From assembly GCF_900163715.1 (NCBI RefSeq), contig NZ_FWFF01000005.1, positions 124,001 through 188,000 on the forward strand: a stretch of 64,000 nucleotides of DNA. The letters are read 5' to 3'. Each line of letters opens with the position of its first letter. Position 1 is the stretch's first letter. The notes under the pieces are model-generated. The model made no database searches, was not told the DNA's origin, and worked only from the letters and a program-made list of their open reading frames with translations. This document shows positions 24,370 to 32,277 of the stretch, one piece after another. The DNA comes from Brevibacterium yomogidense (GTDB lineage: Bacteria > Actinomycetota > Actinomycetes > Actinomycetales > Brevibacteriaceae). Made by a program: the position numbers and the translations under genes.

Positions 24370-26610
24370 TCAACGGCGGCTGGCCGTCGCGGTCAGGATG
24401 GTGAGGACGGGGTCCCGGTCGCCGGGGACGAGCGTCCTGTCGATCGCCGTCACAACGGCGGCATCGGTGCGACGCACCGTCTCCCGCAGTCGCTCGTCCA
24501 GATAATCGGTCCACTGTACAGCGGCGCGGTCGTCCCACTGCTGAACGGGAAGCAACGTCTCGATGAACACGCCCCGCCTGTTCGCCGCATCCACCCAGCT
24601 CCGGGGGGCGAGCACCGCGGGACGGAAGCGCGATGTGATCTGCGCCTGCGCGAGCACCGCATCCAGGGTGGACTCCGCGTCGACGGCGTCGGACGTCACC
24701 ACGAGCAGTCCCACCGGCGCATCCGGTGCGACATGGGAATACACGGGCGGCACCGGGCCGGGACCCGCAGCGCGGCGCGCGCCCCAGTCCCGCACCGCTC
24801 CGACCGTGGACAGAGCATGCTTGGCCGCGGGTCGCGCCCACTGGGGTGCGTGCCTCCGCGCTCCGCCGACCACCCGTCCCGCGGTCCGCCGCACTGCGGC
24901 TGACGCGCCGCTGCGTGGAGCGACGGCCCGGTCGCGCTCGAGTGACCGCAGTCGCCAGTGCGCGTCAGAGTCCTGGCTCAGGGTGGAGAGGGCGACGTCG
25001 TCTCCCAGCCCGGACGTGGCTTCCGCCGCCGAGGCGGAGGAGACTCCCGCTGCCCCCTTCCCGCCGTCGTCCAGCACCACCACGTGCGCCGCGGCGTGGG
25101 CGCGGGCGAGGTGCGCCACCCGGCGCGCGTCGACGGCACCGGATTCCACGGGTGCGCCGACCACGAGGTCGTGACGCGGAGTGCACACGACCGGCGACAC
25201 GTCGAGCGCGCTGCGCAGCCAGGCCACGGCCTCGGCGACCGCGTCAGCGGACTGGGACTGCGACTGCGACTGGGACTGCGGCTGGGTAGGGGTCGTGGAC
25301 TGGGACTGCGGCTGGAAGGAGTCCCCCGGCACGACGAGGAGTGCGGAATCCTGTGCGGACGTGCCCGCAGCCTCACCTGCGCCAGCAGGGTCACCCGTAC
25401 CAATAGCCTCACCCGCACCAGGGGCCTCACCCGCTCCAGGAGCCACACCCGTCGGCGGGCCTGCGAACTCGGCCAGGCGATCGAGGTGGGCCTCGTAGCT
25501 GAAGCGCTCGCGCACTGCGGCGAGGCCGCGCTCCCGCTGCGCGACCAGGGCCTCGGGGTCGGCCGTCAGGCGGTCGATGATCGTCGTGACGTCCTGCGGG
25601 GTGCCGTAGAGGCAGGCGTCGCCGAACACCTTCTCCATCTGCTCCGGGACGATGCAGACGGCCCCCGCGGCGAGTCCCTCGAGCACGACGCGGCCGAACG
25701 CCTCGACGAGCCCGGGGTGGTGGAAGTAGACGAGGAAGTCGATCCCGGCGAGGAACTGCGGCACGGGGACGGAGCCGAACGGCAGCGACGTCCAGGTGTC
25801 CGGCAGGCCGCCCAGGATCTCCTCCGGCGCCTCGGTGCCGCCCAGCACCCGCACCCGGTAGCGCGGGTCGTCGGGGTAGGCCGCCAGCAGATCATCGCGG
25901 GTGTCCGGCCATTTCGACCAGTGCCCGCGGCTGTGGCGGCCGATCACCGGCACAGCGCCTCCGGGCCGGTCGCCGAGGGAACAGTCGCCCACCAGCCCGT
26001 GGCGAGGCGTCGCCCACACGGGCGCGTCGATGATGTTGACCCAGTCGGCGTCCACCATCGGCACGCGGTGCCAGGAGTCCACGATCGCCGTCCGCACGAA
26101 CGGACCGATCGGTGCCCACACGGGCGCGTGGCCCAGTGCGCGCGCCGTGTTCCGGTGCACGGTCTCCACGTCGTAGTAGGGCTCCGTAGCCCGGTCGTCG
26201 ACCGGCACCTGGTTCGCGATCATGACGGTCGTGGCGACGTCGATGTCCGGCAGGTCGTCGGGCACCGTCGTGAACAGCGTGGGGTGGCGCACCAGCAGTG
26301 TCCTGGCCCGCACGCGTTCGTGCGGCAGCACCAGCTGCGCCTTGCCCGCCCGCAGGACGTCGATGATCCGCTGCGCGAAGGGGCGCCTGCTGCGCTGCAC
26401 GGGCGACGGCAGGTGGATCAGCGCCGTGCGGAACCCCGCGCGGTGCTGCGCCTCGATCTCCTCCACGACGCTCGCGGTCGATCCGCCCGGGAACCTGCAG
26501 TCAGTCGCCATGATGACGTCGAACTCGCGCACGCGATCGTCCCGCGTGGAGCCGACCCGCGTCGACGCTCCAGCCCCCGCCTGTGCTCCAGCCATCGTGT
26601 CCCCGGTCAT
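24370..26610 (-). CDS. Glycosyltransferase (GT4-like) with low-complexity linker and unknown C-terminal domain
   Basis: About 746 aa. The N-terminal ~385 residues form a GT-B glycosyltransferase with the nucleotide-sugar motif LVEAFGRVVLEGLAAGAV near residue 310; the N-terminus (DVIMATDCRFPGGSTASVVEE) fits the acceptor domain. A linker of Gly-Ala-Glu-Pro hexads and then Gln-Ser repeats follows (about 395-460), encoded by short tandem DNA repeats. The remaining ~290 residues, which include a VGLLVVTSDAVDAESTLDAVLAQ stretch, match nothing I recognise. The ATG at 26610 overlaps the stop of the upstream 144 aa gene (ATGA), which I prefer to the ATG at 26637. Probably builds the glycan part of the polymer made by this operon. 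Confidence 0.75.
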   Translation of the reverse strand: MTGDTMAGAQAGAGASTRVGSTRDDRVREFDVIMATDCRFPGGSTASVVEEIEAQHRAGFRTALIHLPSPVQRSRRPFAQRIIDVLRAGKAQLVLPHERVRARTLLVRHPTLFTTVPDDLPDIDVATTVMIANQVPVDDRATEPYYDVETVHRNTARALGHAPVWAPIGPFVRTAIVDSWHRVPMVDADWVNIIDAPVWATPRHGLVGDCSLGDRPGGAVPVIGRHSRGHWSKWPDTRDDLLAAYPDDPRYRVRVLGGTEAPEEILGGLPDTWTSLPFGSVPVPQFLAGIDFLVYFHHPGLVEAFGRVVLEGLAAGAVCIVPEQMEKVFGDACLYGTPQDVTTIIDRLTADPEALVAQRERGLAAVRERFSYEAHLDRLAEFAGPPTGVAPGAGEAPGAGEAIGTGDPAGAGEAAGTSAQDSALLVVPGDSFQPQSQSTTPTQPQSQSQSQSQSADAVAEAVAWLRSALDVSPVVCTPRHDLVVGAPVESGAVDARRVAHLARAHAAAHVVVLDDGGKGAAGVSSASAAEATSGLGDDVALSTLSQDSDAHWRLRSLERDRAVAPRSGASAAVRRTAGRVVGGARRHAPQWARPAAKHALSTVGAVRDWGARRAAGPGPVPPVYSHVAPDAPVGLLVVTSDAVDAESTLDAVLAQAQITSRFRPAVLAPRSWVDAANRRGVFIETLLPVQQWDDRAAVQWTDYLDERLRETVRRTDAAVVTAIDRTLVPGDRDPVLTILTATASRR
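25250..25314. repeat. Hexameric tandem repeat encoding a Gln-Ser linker
   Basis: Imperfect GACTGG/GACTGC units (with one interruption around 25289-25295) code on the minus strand for alternating Gln and Ser in the glycosyltransferase linker. Such repeats can change in copy number by replication slippage; six-base units would keep the reading frame. Confidence 0.6.
25371..25442. repeat. Four 18-bp tandem repeats encoding a Gly-Ala-Gly-Glu-Ala-Pro linker
   Basis: Four consecutive 18-base units beginning CCTCACC(T/C)GC or GGTCACCCGT lie in the same glycosyltransferase gene and encode six-residue PGAGEA-like units, with a partial fifth unit following. The repeat is in frame and probably forms a flexible linker between the GT domain and the C-terminal part. 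Confidence 0.6.
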
Positions 26611-27041
26611 CGTGCCCCCATCCGTTCGTATGCCCACCGCACGGGCGCGATCCCGCGCAGCGCGCTGCGCACTCGGCGTCGCAGGGTGCGCGACTCGACG
26701 CGCGGCACCCGGGCGATCCAGCCGTCGACGGCGCCGGCAGAGGCGTCCTCCACGCGGAGGATGCGGTCTGCTCCTGCCCGAGCCGCGGCCTCGGCGGCGG
26801 TGTCGTCGTCATCCGTCGCGATGAAGCGGGCGAGCGCGACCGGTGTCGCAGCGAGGTCGCTGATCGTCGCCGCCAGTGCGACGGTCTGCAGGCCGCGGAC
26901 GTCCGCGTCGATGAGCACGCGGACGAGGTCCGGGCTGAGATCCTCGGGCCCGCCCAGGGACGGACCGGGCACGACGAGGACGGTGACGGCGGGCGCCACC
27001 GTGCTGATCGCATCCGCCCGCACATGCACGTGGGCACTCAC
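26607..27041 (-). CDS. Small protein of unknown function in the ATP-grasp/CapA operon
   Basis: 144 aa, not recognised. It contains an alternating hydrophobic pattern (TVLVVPGPSLGG, GLQTVALAATISDLA, ARFIATDDDDTAAEAAARAGADRILRVED) like a Rossmann-type alpha/beta half-domain, then a basic C-terminus. Its DDDD and GADRILRVED segments recall the start of the C-terminal part of the neighbouring glycosyltransferase, so it could be a split piece of a related domain; this is only a by-eye similarity. It is coupled on both sides: GTG start overlapping the asparagine-synthase-like stop (GTGA), and stop overlapping the glycosyltransferase ATG (ATGA). Confidence 0.7.
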   Translation of the reverse strand: MSAHVHVRADAISTVAPAVTVLVVPGPSLGGPEDLSPDLVRVLIDADVRGLQTVALAATISDLAATPVALARFIATDDDDTAAEAAARAGADRILRVEDASAGAVDGWIARVPRVESRTLRRRVRSALRGIAPVRWAYERMGAR

Positions 27042-28621
27042 GACATCAGCTCCTCGACTCCGGGTCCTGCGATCCGGTCACCATACGCATCGAACCAGAG
27101 ATTCAGCATCGCGAGGCTGCGCAGGAGGTGCTGCGTGCCGGTCCGGCTCAGCAGCCGCCGCCAGTGCGCGGTCCCCTCCTCCGCGAGGCCGTCCGCCAGC
27201 AGCGCGGCAGCGGGACCCTCGGTCACGAGGCGCCGCAGGACCTCGACGGATTCATCGGCAGTGATGCGCCGCGGGTGGGGTCGCGGCCACGGGACCATGC
27301 TCTGCGCCGTGGGCATCGTGGCCAGCTGCGGGTCCAGCAGCGCGGTCAGCCGCGGGTAGAGCGCTCCGCCGGCATGTGCGGCGGCGGGGATGCGCAGGGC
27401 GGCGCGCGCGACCTCGTCGGCGAGGAACGGGGTCGCCACCGGGTGTTCCTTCGCGACCAGGCCGTACGGCGACTGGCTGATGCCGGGCAGGGTGCGGTTG
27501 AGGTAGGCGGTGAGTGTCGCCTCGAAGGGGTGATCGGCGACCTCGGGCCAGGCGTCGTCGAACTCATCGAACGCTCCGCGCGTCCGCTCCCCGATCCCGC
27601 GCACGGCGTCCGGCCGCAGGACCTGGTCCGCACCGTTCAGGTACTTCATGAGTCCGACGATGCGGGAGGGGCGGTCGCCTCCCACAGTGAAGTCCCCGCC
27701 CAGCATGAGACCGCCGCCGAGGCCGTCCAGGACGAGCCCGTCGAAACCTGCGATCCGTTCGAGGAGCGGGACGAGCCACACGTGGTAGGACGTCTGGTGG
27801 TCGACGGCGTCGACGAAGGCGCGGATGTCGTCGGCGAAGCGGTCGATGCGGGGCACGACGACCTCGTGCTCGAGACCCAGGCGGTGGGCCGCTTGGGAGG
27901 CGATGAGCTCTTCGAGCACGATGCCGGTGTCGGACGACGTCGTGAAGGCCCGAGGCGGTGCCGTCGCCGCGTGGCGGGCATAGAGCGCGAGGATCCGGGA
28001 GTCCCAGCCGCCGCTCAGCAGCGAGAGGAGGGAATGGTCGTCCGCGAGCCTGCGCATCTCCGCGGTGAGGGCGTCGGCCACGTCCTCGATCCGCGCGGAC
28101 TCGTCGGGTTCGATGTCGAGCCACGGCCAGCGCTCGCGTGCGAAGCGGACGGAACCGGCCTCCGCGATGACGGATTCCCACGGCTGAAGCCGGCGAATGC
28201 CCTGGAACGTGGTGCGACCATTCAGCGGTGCGCCTGCCGCCAGGACGTGTGCCCATCCGTCCCAGTCCGCGCGCACTGGTGCGTCAGCCGTGAGAGACGA
28301 CAGCCGTGAGGAGAACTGCGCAGAGCCGCCCTCCGCCGCGACGTAGACGGGCACAGCGCCAGAGACGCCGCTTCGCAGCTCATCCCGGTCCTCGCCGCGG
28401 CGGATCACCAGAGCATCCGCACGGCGAGCGGACTCGGCATCGGTCAGGTGGGAGGAGTGGATGGTCCGGGGCGCCCACGCCGTCGTGTGTGCGTCGATAC
28501 GAGCGAGAGCGGCACCGTCACACTCGCGGCGGTCGTCCCCCGCGGCACCGATCGTGCCGACGACGTGTCCCTGGCGCGAGGCTGTTTGCGATTCCGGGCT
28601 TCGCTGGCCCTCAGCGTTCAC
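27038..28621 (-). CDS. Asparagine-synthase-like amidotransferase with a degenerate glutaminase domain
   Basis: 527 aa. The C-terminal half has the PP-loop ATP pyrophosphatase motif SLLSGGWDSRILALY (about residue 196; the usual form is SGGLDSS), followed by LDGLGGGLMLGG, typical of the AsnB synthetase domain. The N-terminal ~170 residues keep the outline of a class II glutamine amidotransferase domain (GAVPVYVAAEGG, then FSSRLSSL) but the protein does not start with Cys2, so glutamine hydrolysis is unlikely. Related proteins activate carboxylates as AMP esters to make amides or, in lasso peptide maturation, macrolactams. Here it probably amidates a sugar acid or peptide carboxylate. The GTG start overlaps the preceding glycosyltransferase gene by 11 bases. 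Confidence 0.85.
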   Translation of the reverse strand: MNAEGQRSPESQTASRQGHVVGTIGAAGDDRRECDGAALARIDAHTTAWAPRTIHSSHLTDAESARRADALVIRRGEDRDELRSGVSGAVPVYVAAEGGSAQFSSRLSSLTADAPVRADWDGWAHVLAAGAPLNGRTTFQGIRRLQPWESVIAEAGSVRFARERWPWLDIEPDESARIEDVADALTAEMRRLADDHSLLSLLSGGWDSRILALYARHAATAPPRAFTTSSDTGIVLEELIASQAAHRLGLEHEVVVPRIDRFADDIRAFVDAVDHQTSYHVWLVPLLERIAGFDGLVLDGLGGGLMLGGDFTVGGDRPSRIVGLMKYLNGADQVLRPDAVRGIGERTRGAFDEFDDAWPEVADHPFEATLTAYLNRTLPGISQSPYGLVAKEHPVATPFLADEVARAALRIPAAAHAGGALYPRLTALLDPQLATMPTAQSMVPWPRPHPRRITADESVEVLRRLVTEGPAAALLADGLAEEGTAHWRRLLSRTGTQHLLRSLAMLNLWFDAYGDRIAGPGVEELMS

Positions 28622-29783
28622 TGGTCTGGTCCTGGCAGCGTCCCATCACGCGCTCGATCGTGGCGCGCCGGCGGTAGCGCTTCGCGTTGTCGAGCATGCG
28701 CATGTCCTCGAGCGATTTCACGAACTCGTGGGCATCGGTGTTCCAGTCGAGGTGCGCCCGTGCGTAGTCGTAGCCGGCTCGACCCAGGCGGACCCGCTCG
28801 TTACGGTCGGCGGCCCACTGCCGGACGACGCGCGCGGCCTCGTCGACGTCGCCGAACGGGACGACCGCACCGCTGCCCGCGTGCTCGACGAGATCCTTCG
28901 GCGCCTTGTTCGGCGTCGTGATGACCGGGACCCCGTGCGCCATGTACTCGATGACCTTCGTGGGCTGCGAGTGGGCGTAGTTCGGTTCGTCGTGCAGCAG
29001 GCTCAGCCCGGCGAGTGCACCGCGGAGCCGCCCGAGCGCGAGGTCGTTCGGCATGAACCCGCGCCAGTCGACGATCCCCTCGTCCGCCGCCGCGCGCAGC
29101 TCATCCTCGATGTCGCTCTCGGCCGGTCCGATGACCTCGACCGTCACCTCCGGAACGCGGCGCGCCAGTTCGATGAGCTCTGCTCCCCCGCGCGGACGCG
29201 TGAGCTTCCCCAGGTACACGACGCGGTTGTCCGCAGGCTCCAGAGGATCATCCGTCGGCACCCGCACGGAGTTGGGGACGACGGGGTGCAGGCGGGTGAA
29301 TCGATCGCGGTAGCCGTGCTCCGCCAGGAGGAGCCTGAACTGCGACTCTGCGTACAGCTCGCCTGCCACGGCACCCGCGCTGAGCACGGGACGCAGCGGA
29401 CGGGGCGCCCAGTGCCGCATGTGGAGGGCGGACGCGGTGTCCTCGTGCACGTCCCACACGATCGATGCGGTGCGGCGGGGAAGCATCAGGGCGGACAGGA
29501 GCAGGTCCGGATCATGCAGGAGGATGATGTCGACTGTCCGTGCCATCGAGTCGAGGAGTGCCCTCGCCTCACGCAGCGCCGCCACACGGCGCCTGCCCTT
29601 CGCCCGCGGGAGGTCGATCCCCCACACGCCTTCCGGCGGGGTCCGGTCGAACGCTGTGAACGGGGCCGCGTACGCGACGTCGAATCCCGCATCGACGAGC
29701 GCGGGAAGCTGCCTGTGGCGGATCCGTGCGTCCTCCGGATCGTGAACGACAGTGACTATGAGGACGCGTAGGGGGACGGACAT
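28611..29783 (-). CDS. Glycosyltransferase family 4 protein
   Basis: 390 aa GT-B enzyme. N-terminal acceptor domain: LIVTVVHDPEDARIRHRQLP then DIILLHDPDLLLSA and VWDVHEDTASAL. C-terminal donor domain: VVYLGKLTRPRGG, IVDWRGFMP and HSQPTKVIEYMAHGVPVITTP, with the Glu typical of GT4 retaining transferases. No membrane segment. It is the first gene of the eight-gene minus-strand operon, about 36 bases downstream of the predicted transcription start, and the next gene overlaps its end. It likely starts or extends the oligosaccharide that the operon's ligases act on; the sugar cannot be read from sequence. Confidence 0.9.
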   Translation of the reverse strand: MSVPLRVLIVTVVHDPEDARIRHRQLPALVDAGFDVAYAAPFTAFDRTPPEGVWGIDLPRAKGRRRVAALREARALLDSMARTVDIILLHDPDLLLSALMLPRRTASIVWDVHEDTASALHMRHWAPRPLRPVLSAGAVAGELYAESQFRLLLAEHGYRDRFTRLHPVVPNSVRVPTDDPLEPADNRVVYLGKLTRPRGGAELIELARRVPEVTVEVIGPAESDIEDELRAAADEGIVDWRGFMPNDLALGRLRGALAGLSLLHDEPNYAHSQPTKVIEYMAHGVPVITTPNKAPKDLVEHAGSGAVVPFGDVDEAARVVRQWAADRNERVRLGRAGYDYARAHLDWNTDAHEFVKSLEDMRMLDNAKRYRRRATIERVMGRCQDQTSER

Positions 29784-29825
29784 GCCTGCTAATCTACGGA
29801 ACGACTCTTAAGCAGAAAACCCCCT

Positions 29826-29854
29826 ATCTTACACAACAATGAACATCATGTGAA
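29826..29854 (-). promoter_or_regulatory. Predicted sigma-70-type promoter of the eight-gene minus-strand operon
   Basis: On the minus strand TTCACA (29854-29849, five of six match to TTGACA) and TAAGAT (29831-29826, four of six match to TATAAT) are separated by exactly 17 bases in an AT-rich island within GC-rich DNA. A transcription start near 29819 would leave a leader of about 36 bases before the ATG at 29783. All eight genes down to 13248 are so closely packed that this may be the only promoter. Confidence 0.55.
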
Positions 29855-29889
29855 CGACGGATGTACGACACGTCGCGAAGGAGATCAGG

Positions 29890-31149
29890 ATGACAGTGGA
29901 CGTCGCCGTCATGGGACTCGGGTACGTCGGGATGCCGCTGGTGCATGCAGCGGTCCACGCGGGACTGTCGGTCATCGGCTTCGATGTGTCGGACACCGTG
30001 GTCGACGGGCTCACCGCAGGCAGTTCGCACATCGACGACCTCTCCGACGACGACATCGCTGGGATCCGCGAGCGGGGCTTCCGCGCGACGTCCGATGAAG
30101 CGATCCTGGAGGAGGCGGATTCCATCGTCATCTGCGTCCCCACTCCCCTGGACGATGACAGCCGCCCGAACGTGGGAGCCGTCGAATCCGCCACCCGGAC
30201 CATCGCGCGGAACCTCACGCCCGGCACGCTGGTGGTCCTCGAGTCGACCACGTACCCCGGCACCACGGAGGAACTGGTCCGACCGATCCTGGAGGAGAGC
30301 GGGCTGCGAGCGGGTGAGGACTTCCACCTGGCCTTCTCCCCCGAGCGCATCGACCCGGGCAATCCGACGTACGGGCTGGTCAACACACCGAAGATCGTCG
30401 GCGGGCTCACCCCGCAGTGCACTGAGCGGGCGCGAGCCTTCTACGGCCGCTTCATCGAGACGACCGTCGCCGCGAAGGGCACGCGGGAGGCGGAGACGGC
30501 GAAACTCCTGGAGAACACCTACCGTCACGTGAACATCGCCCTGGTGAACGAGATGGCGCAGTTCTGCCATGAGCTGGGCATCGACCTGTGGAACGCGATC
30601 GACATGGCGAGCACCAAGCCGTTCGGCTTCCAGGCGTTCTACCCCGGTCCCGGGGTGGGCGGCCACTGCATCCCGATCGACCCGAACTACCTGTCGTACA
30701 ACGTGAAGTCGCGACTGGGCTATCCGTTCCGCTTCGTCGAGCTGGCGCAGGAGATCAATTCGTCGATGCCCGCGTATGTGGTCCGGCGGGTGCAGGACAT
30801 GCTCAACGACGACGCGAAGGCCGTGCGGGGCGCGAAGGTCCTGCTGCTGGGCGTGACGTACAAGCCGAACATCTCCGATCGGCGGGAATCCCCGGCGATC
30901 CCGCTGGCGGAGGCGCTGCTGGAGCACGGGGCGGATCTGTCCTACCACGATCCCAACATCGACGAGTGGACGGTAGCGGGAACGCAGATCCCCCGGGTCG
31001 ACGACGCTCTGCGTGCGGCGCCGGACGCGGACGTGGTGGTCGTCGTCCAGAACCACCGGGAGTACGACATCGACGCGATCGCCCGCGCCTCGAAGCGGTT
31101 CCTCGACACCAAGGGGAAGGTCACCGCAGAGGGCGCGCAGCGCCTCTGA
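29890..31149 (+). CDS. UDP-sugar 6-dehydrogenase (WecC/WbpA-type nucleotide-sugar dehydrogenase)
   Basis: 419 aa NAD-dependent enzyme that oxidises C6 of a UDP-hexose (glucose, GlcNAc or ManNAc) to a uronic acid. The Rossmann motif VMGLGYVGMP is at the N-terminus. Other signatures are VVLESTTYPGTTEE, ETAKLLENTYRHVNIALVNE and GPGVGGHCIPIDPNY, in which Cys is the catalytic nucleophile. A third nucleotide-binding domain follows with VLLLGVTYKPNISDRRES. The sequence resembles the UDP-N-acetylhexosamine subgroup, but the substrate is not certain. AAGGAG lies seven bases upstream of the ATG. It is divergent from the glycosyltransferase at 28611-29783 and could supply a uronic-acid sugar, whose carboxyl group would be a target for the neighbouring amide ligases (inference). 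Confidence 0.9.
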   Translation: MTVDVAVMGLGYVGMPLVHAAVHAGLSVIGFDVSDTVVDGLTAGSSHIDDLSDDDIAGIRERGFRATSDEAILEEADSIVICVPTPLDDDSRPNVGAVESATRTIARNLTPGTLVVLESTTYPGTTEELVRPILEESGLRAGEDFHLAFSPERIDPGNPTYGLVNTPKIVGGLTPQCTERARAFYGRFIETTVAAKGTREAETAKLLENTYRHVNIALVNEMAQFCHELGIDLWNAIDMASTKPFGFQAFYPGPGVGGHCIPIDPNYLSYNVKSRLGYPFRFVELAQEINSSMPAYVVRRVQDMLNDDAKAVRGAKVLLLGVTYKPNISDRRESPAIPLAEALLEHGADLSYHDPNIDEWTVAGTQIPRVDDALRAAPDADVVVVVQNHREYDIDAIARASKRFLDTKGKVTAEGAQRL

Positions 31150-31164
31150 GCGCCCTCGACGATC

Positions 31165-32199
31165 TCAGGGGACCGGCGCGATGCCGGAGGGCAGCGGGAC
31201 CCCGGTCAAGAGCGCGTTCAGAGCCATGACCTGGAGATAGATCGTCTGCCGCGCGACGTCCGGGTGCGTCCTGATCGCGGGATTCGCGGAGTCGAAGACC
31301 GTGAGCTCGTCGAACAGCGGCCCGAGCAGGCGGTTGATGTAGGTGAACTGCGGGGAACGCGATGACGTGACGATCACCGACCGCTGGCCGAGAGTACGGC
31401 CGCTGCTCGAGACGTCGTCCACCAACGCGCCGAAGACGTCCTGCTTGGGCCGCGGGAACACGGAGCCCGAGGTGAAGTGGTAGTCCCGCTCGTGCTCCTC
31501 GTACCACTCATCGGACACGATCGGGTCCACTGCGACGAACTTCCAGCCCGCCGCAAGACCGTGGTACGCGGCTCCTGTGCCACCCTTCGAGGCGCCGTAC
31601 AGAACGATCCGCTCCTGCGGAACGTCATGCTCCCGCGCCGCGGCCGCGATGAACGCGCTTATCCGCTGACTGTTGTCCGGCACTGCAGTGGTGTCCAGGT
31701 AGAACGCGCCCTTCACTCCCCCGACGTCGGCGATCCGCAGCACCGCGGTGTTGGGAGCGAGGAACTTCTGCAGCTTGGGGAATGAGGGCCAGAAGTATCG
31801 GCTCAGCCTCGGCTTCGAGTTGATGGGAGAGAGGACCACGACCAGTCCGTCCACCTGACCTGAGCTCGGCTCTTCGAACTGGTACACGATTCCGCTGTCC
31901 GAGGCGCTGAACGTTCCCTCTTTGACGGCCGGCCAGTGGTGGACGATCCGATCGTGCCGGATCAGTCGACTTTCGTCAGTGGTGTTGTAGTAGACCGAGA
32001 AGCCGAGAGTCGTCAGGTGCATGAGCAGCTGCTTCGCGGCGGGATCCCGCAGTGCCAGCTTCATCAGGTCGTCATCGGGCTTCTGCGCTGACGAAGTGTC
32101 GATGCGGAAGTACCGCGGCAGTCCGTCGTTCTCTTCGACGAGGACGCCGACCTCGTCCGCTGTGGTCCCCAGCGGAGCCCAGATGATGTTGTGCTTCAC
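31165..32199 (-). CDS. XcbB/CpsF-like capsular polysaccharide alpha/beta hydrolase
   Basis: 344 aa, no signal peptide. The central motif RIVLYGASKGGTGAAYHGL is a nucleophile elbow (GxSxGG) of the alpha/beta-hydrolase fold, as in XcbB/CpsF capsule proteins and in Asp2 of accessory secretion systems. Upstream, DGLVVVLSPIN and TAVLRIADVGGVKGAFYLD fit the first strands; later FVAVDPIVSDEWY may carry the acidic catalytic residue and IRTHPDVARQ the histidine. Such proteins are needed for capsule polymer assembly or acetylation, with no firmly proven reaction. It has a GTG start and ends tail-to-tail with the dehydrogenase (15-base gap). Confidence 0.7.
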   Translation of the reverse strand: MKHNIIWAPLGTTADEVGVLVEENDGLPRYFRIDTSSAQKPDDDLMKLALRDPAAKQLLMHLTTLGFSVYYNTTDESRLIRHDRIVHHWPAVKEGTFSASDSGIVYQFEEPSSGQVDGLVVVLSPINSKPRLSRYFWPSFPKLQKFLAPNTAVLRIADVGGVKGAFYLDTTAVPDNSQRISAFIAAAAREHDVPQERIVLYGASKGGTGAAYHGLAAGWKFVAVDPIVSDEWYEEHERDYHFTSGSVFPRPKQDVFGALVDDVSSSGRTLGQRSVIVTSSRSPQFTYINRLLGPLFDELTVFDSANPAIRTHPDVARQTIYLQVMALNALLTGVPLPSGIAPVP

Positions 32200-32277
32200 C
32201 GTGGCAGGCTACCAGGCACTTTCCGCGCCGCGGCAGCTGCTGAGCTGCTTCCGGCTCAGCGGGCGGCGGAGGCCGGC

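Noticed and set aside
25250..25442. Short regularly repeated DNA that could look like a CRISPR array
   Set aside because: Units are 6 and 18 bases, contiguous, in frame with a coding gene and without spacers; they are linker-encoding repeats.
24958..27264. A 768-codon plus-strand frame opposite the glycosyltransferase and its neighbours
   Set aside because: It spans three overlapping minus-strand genes with recognisable motifs and shows no family signature itself.
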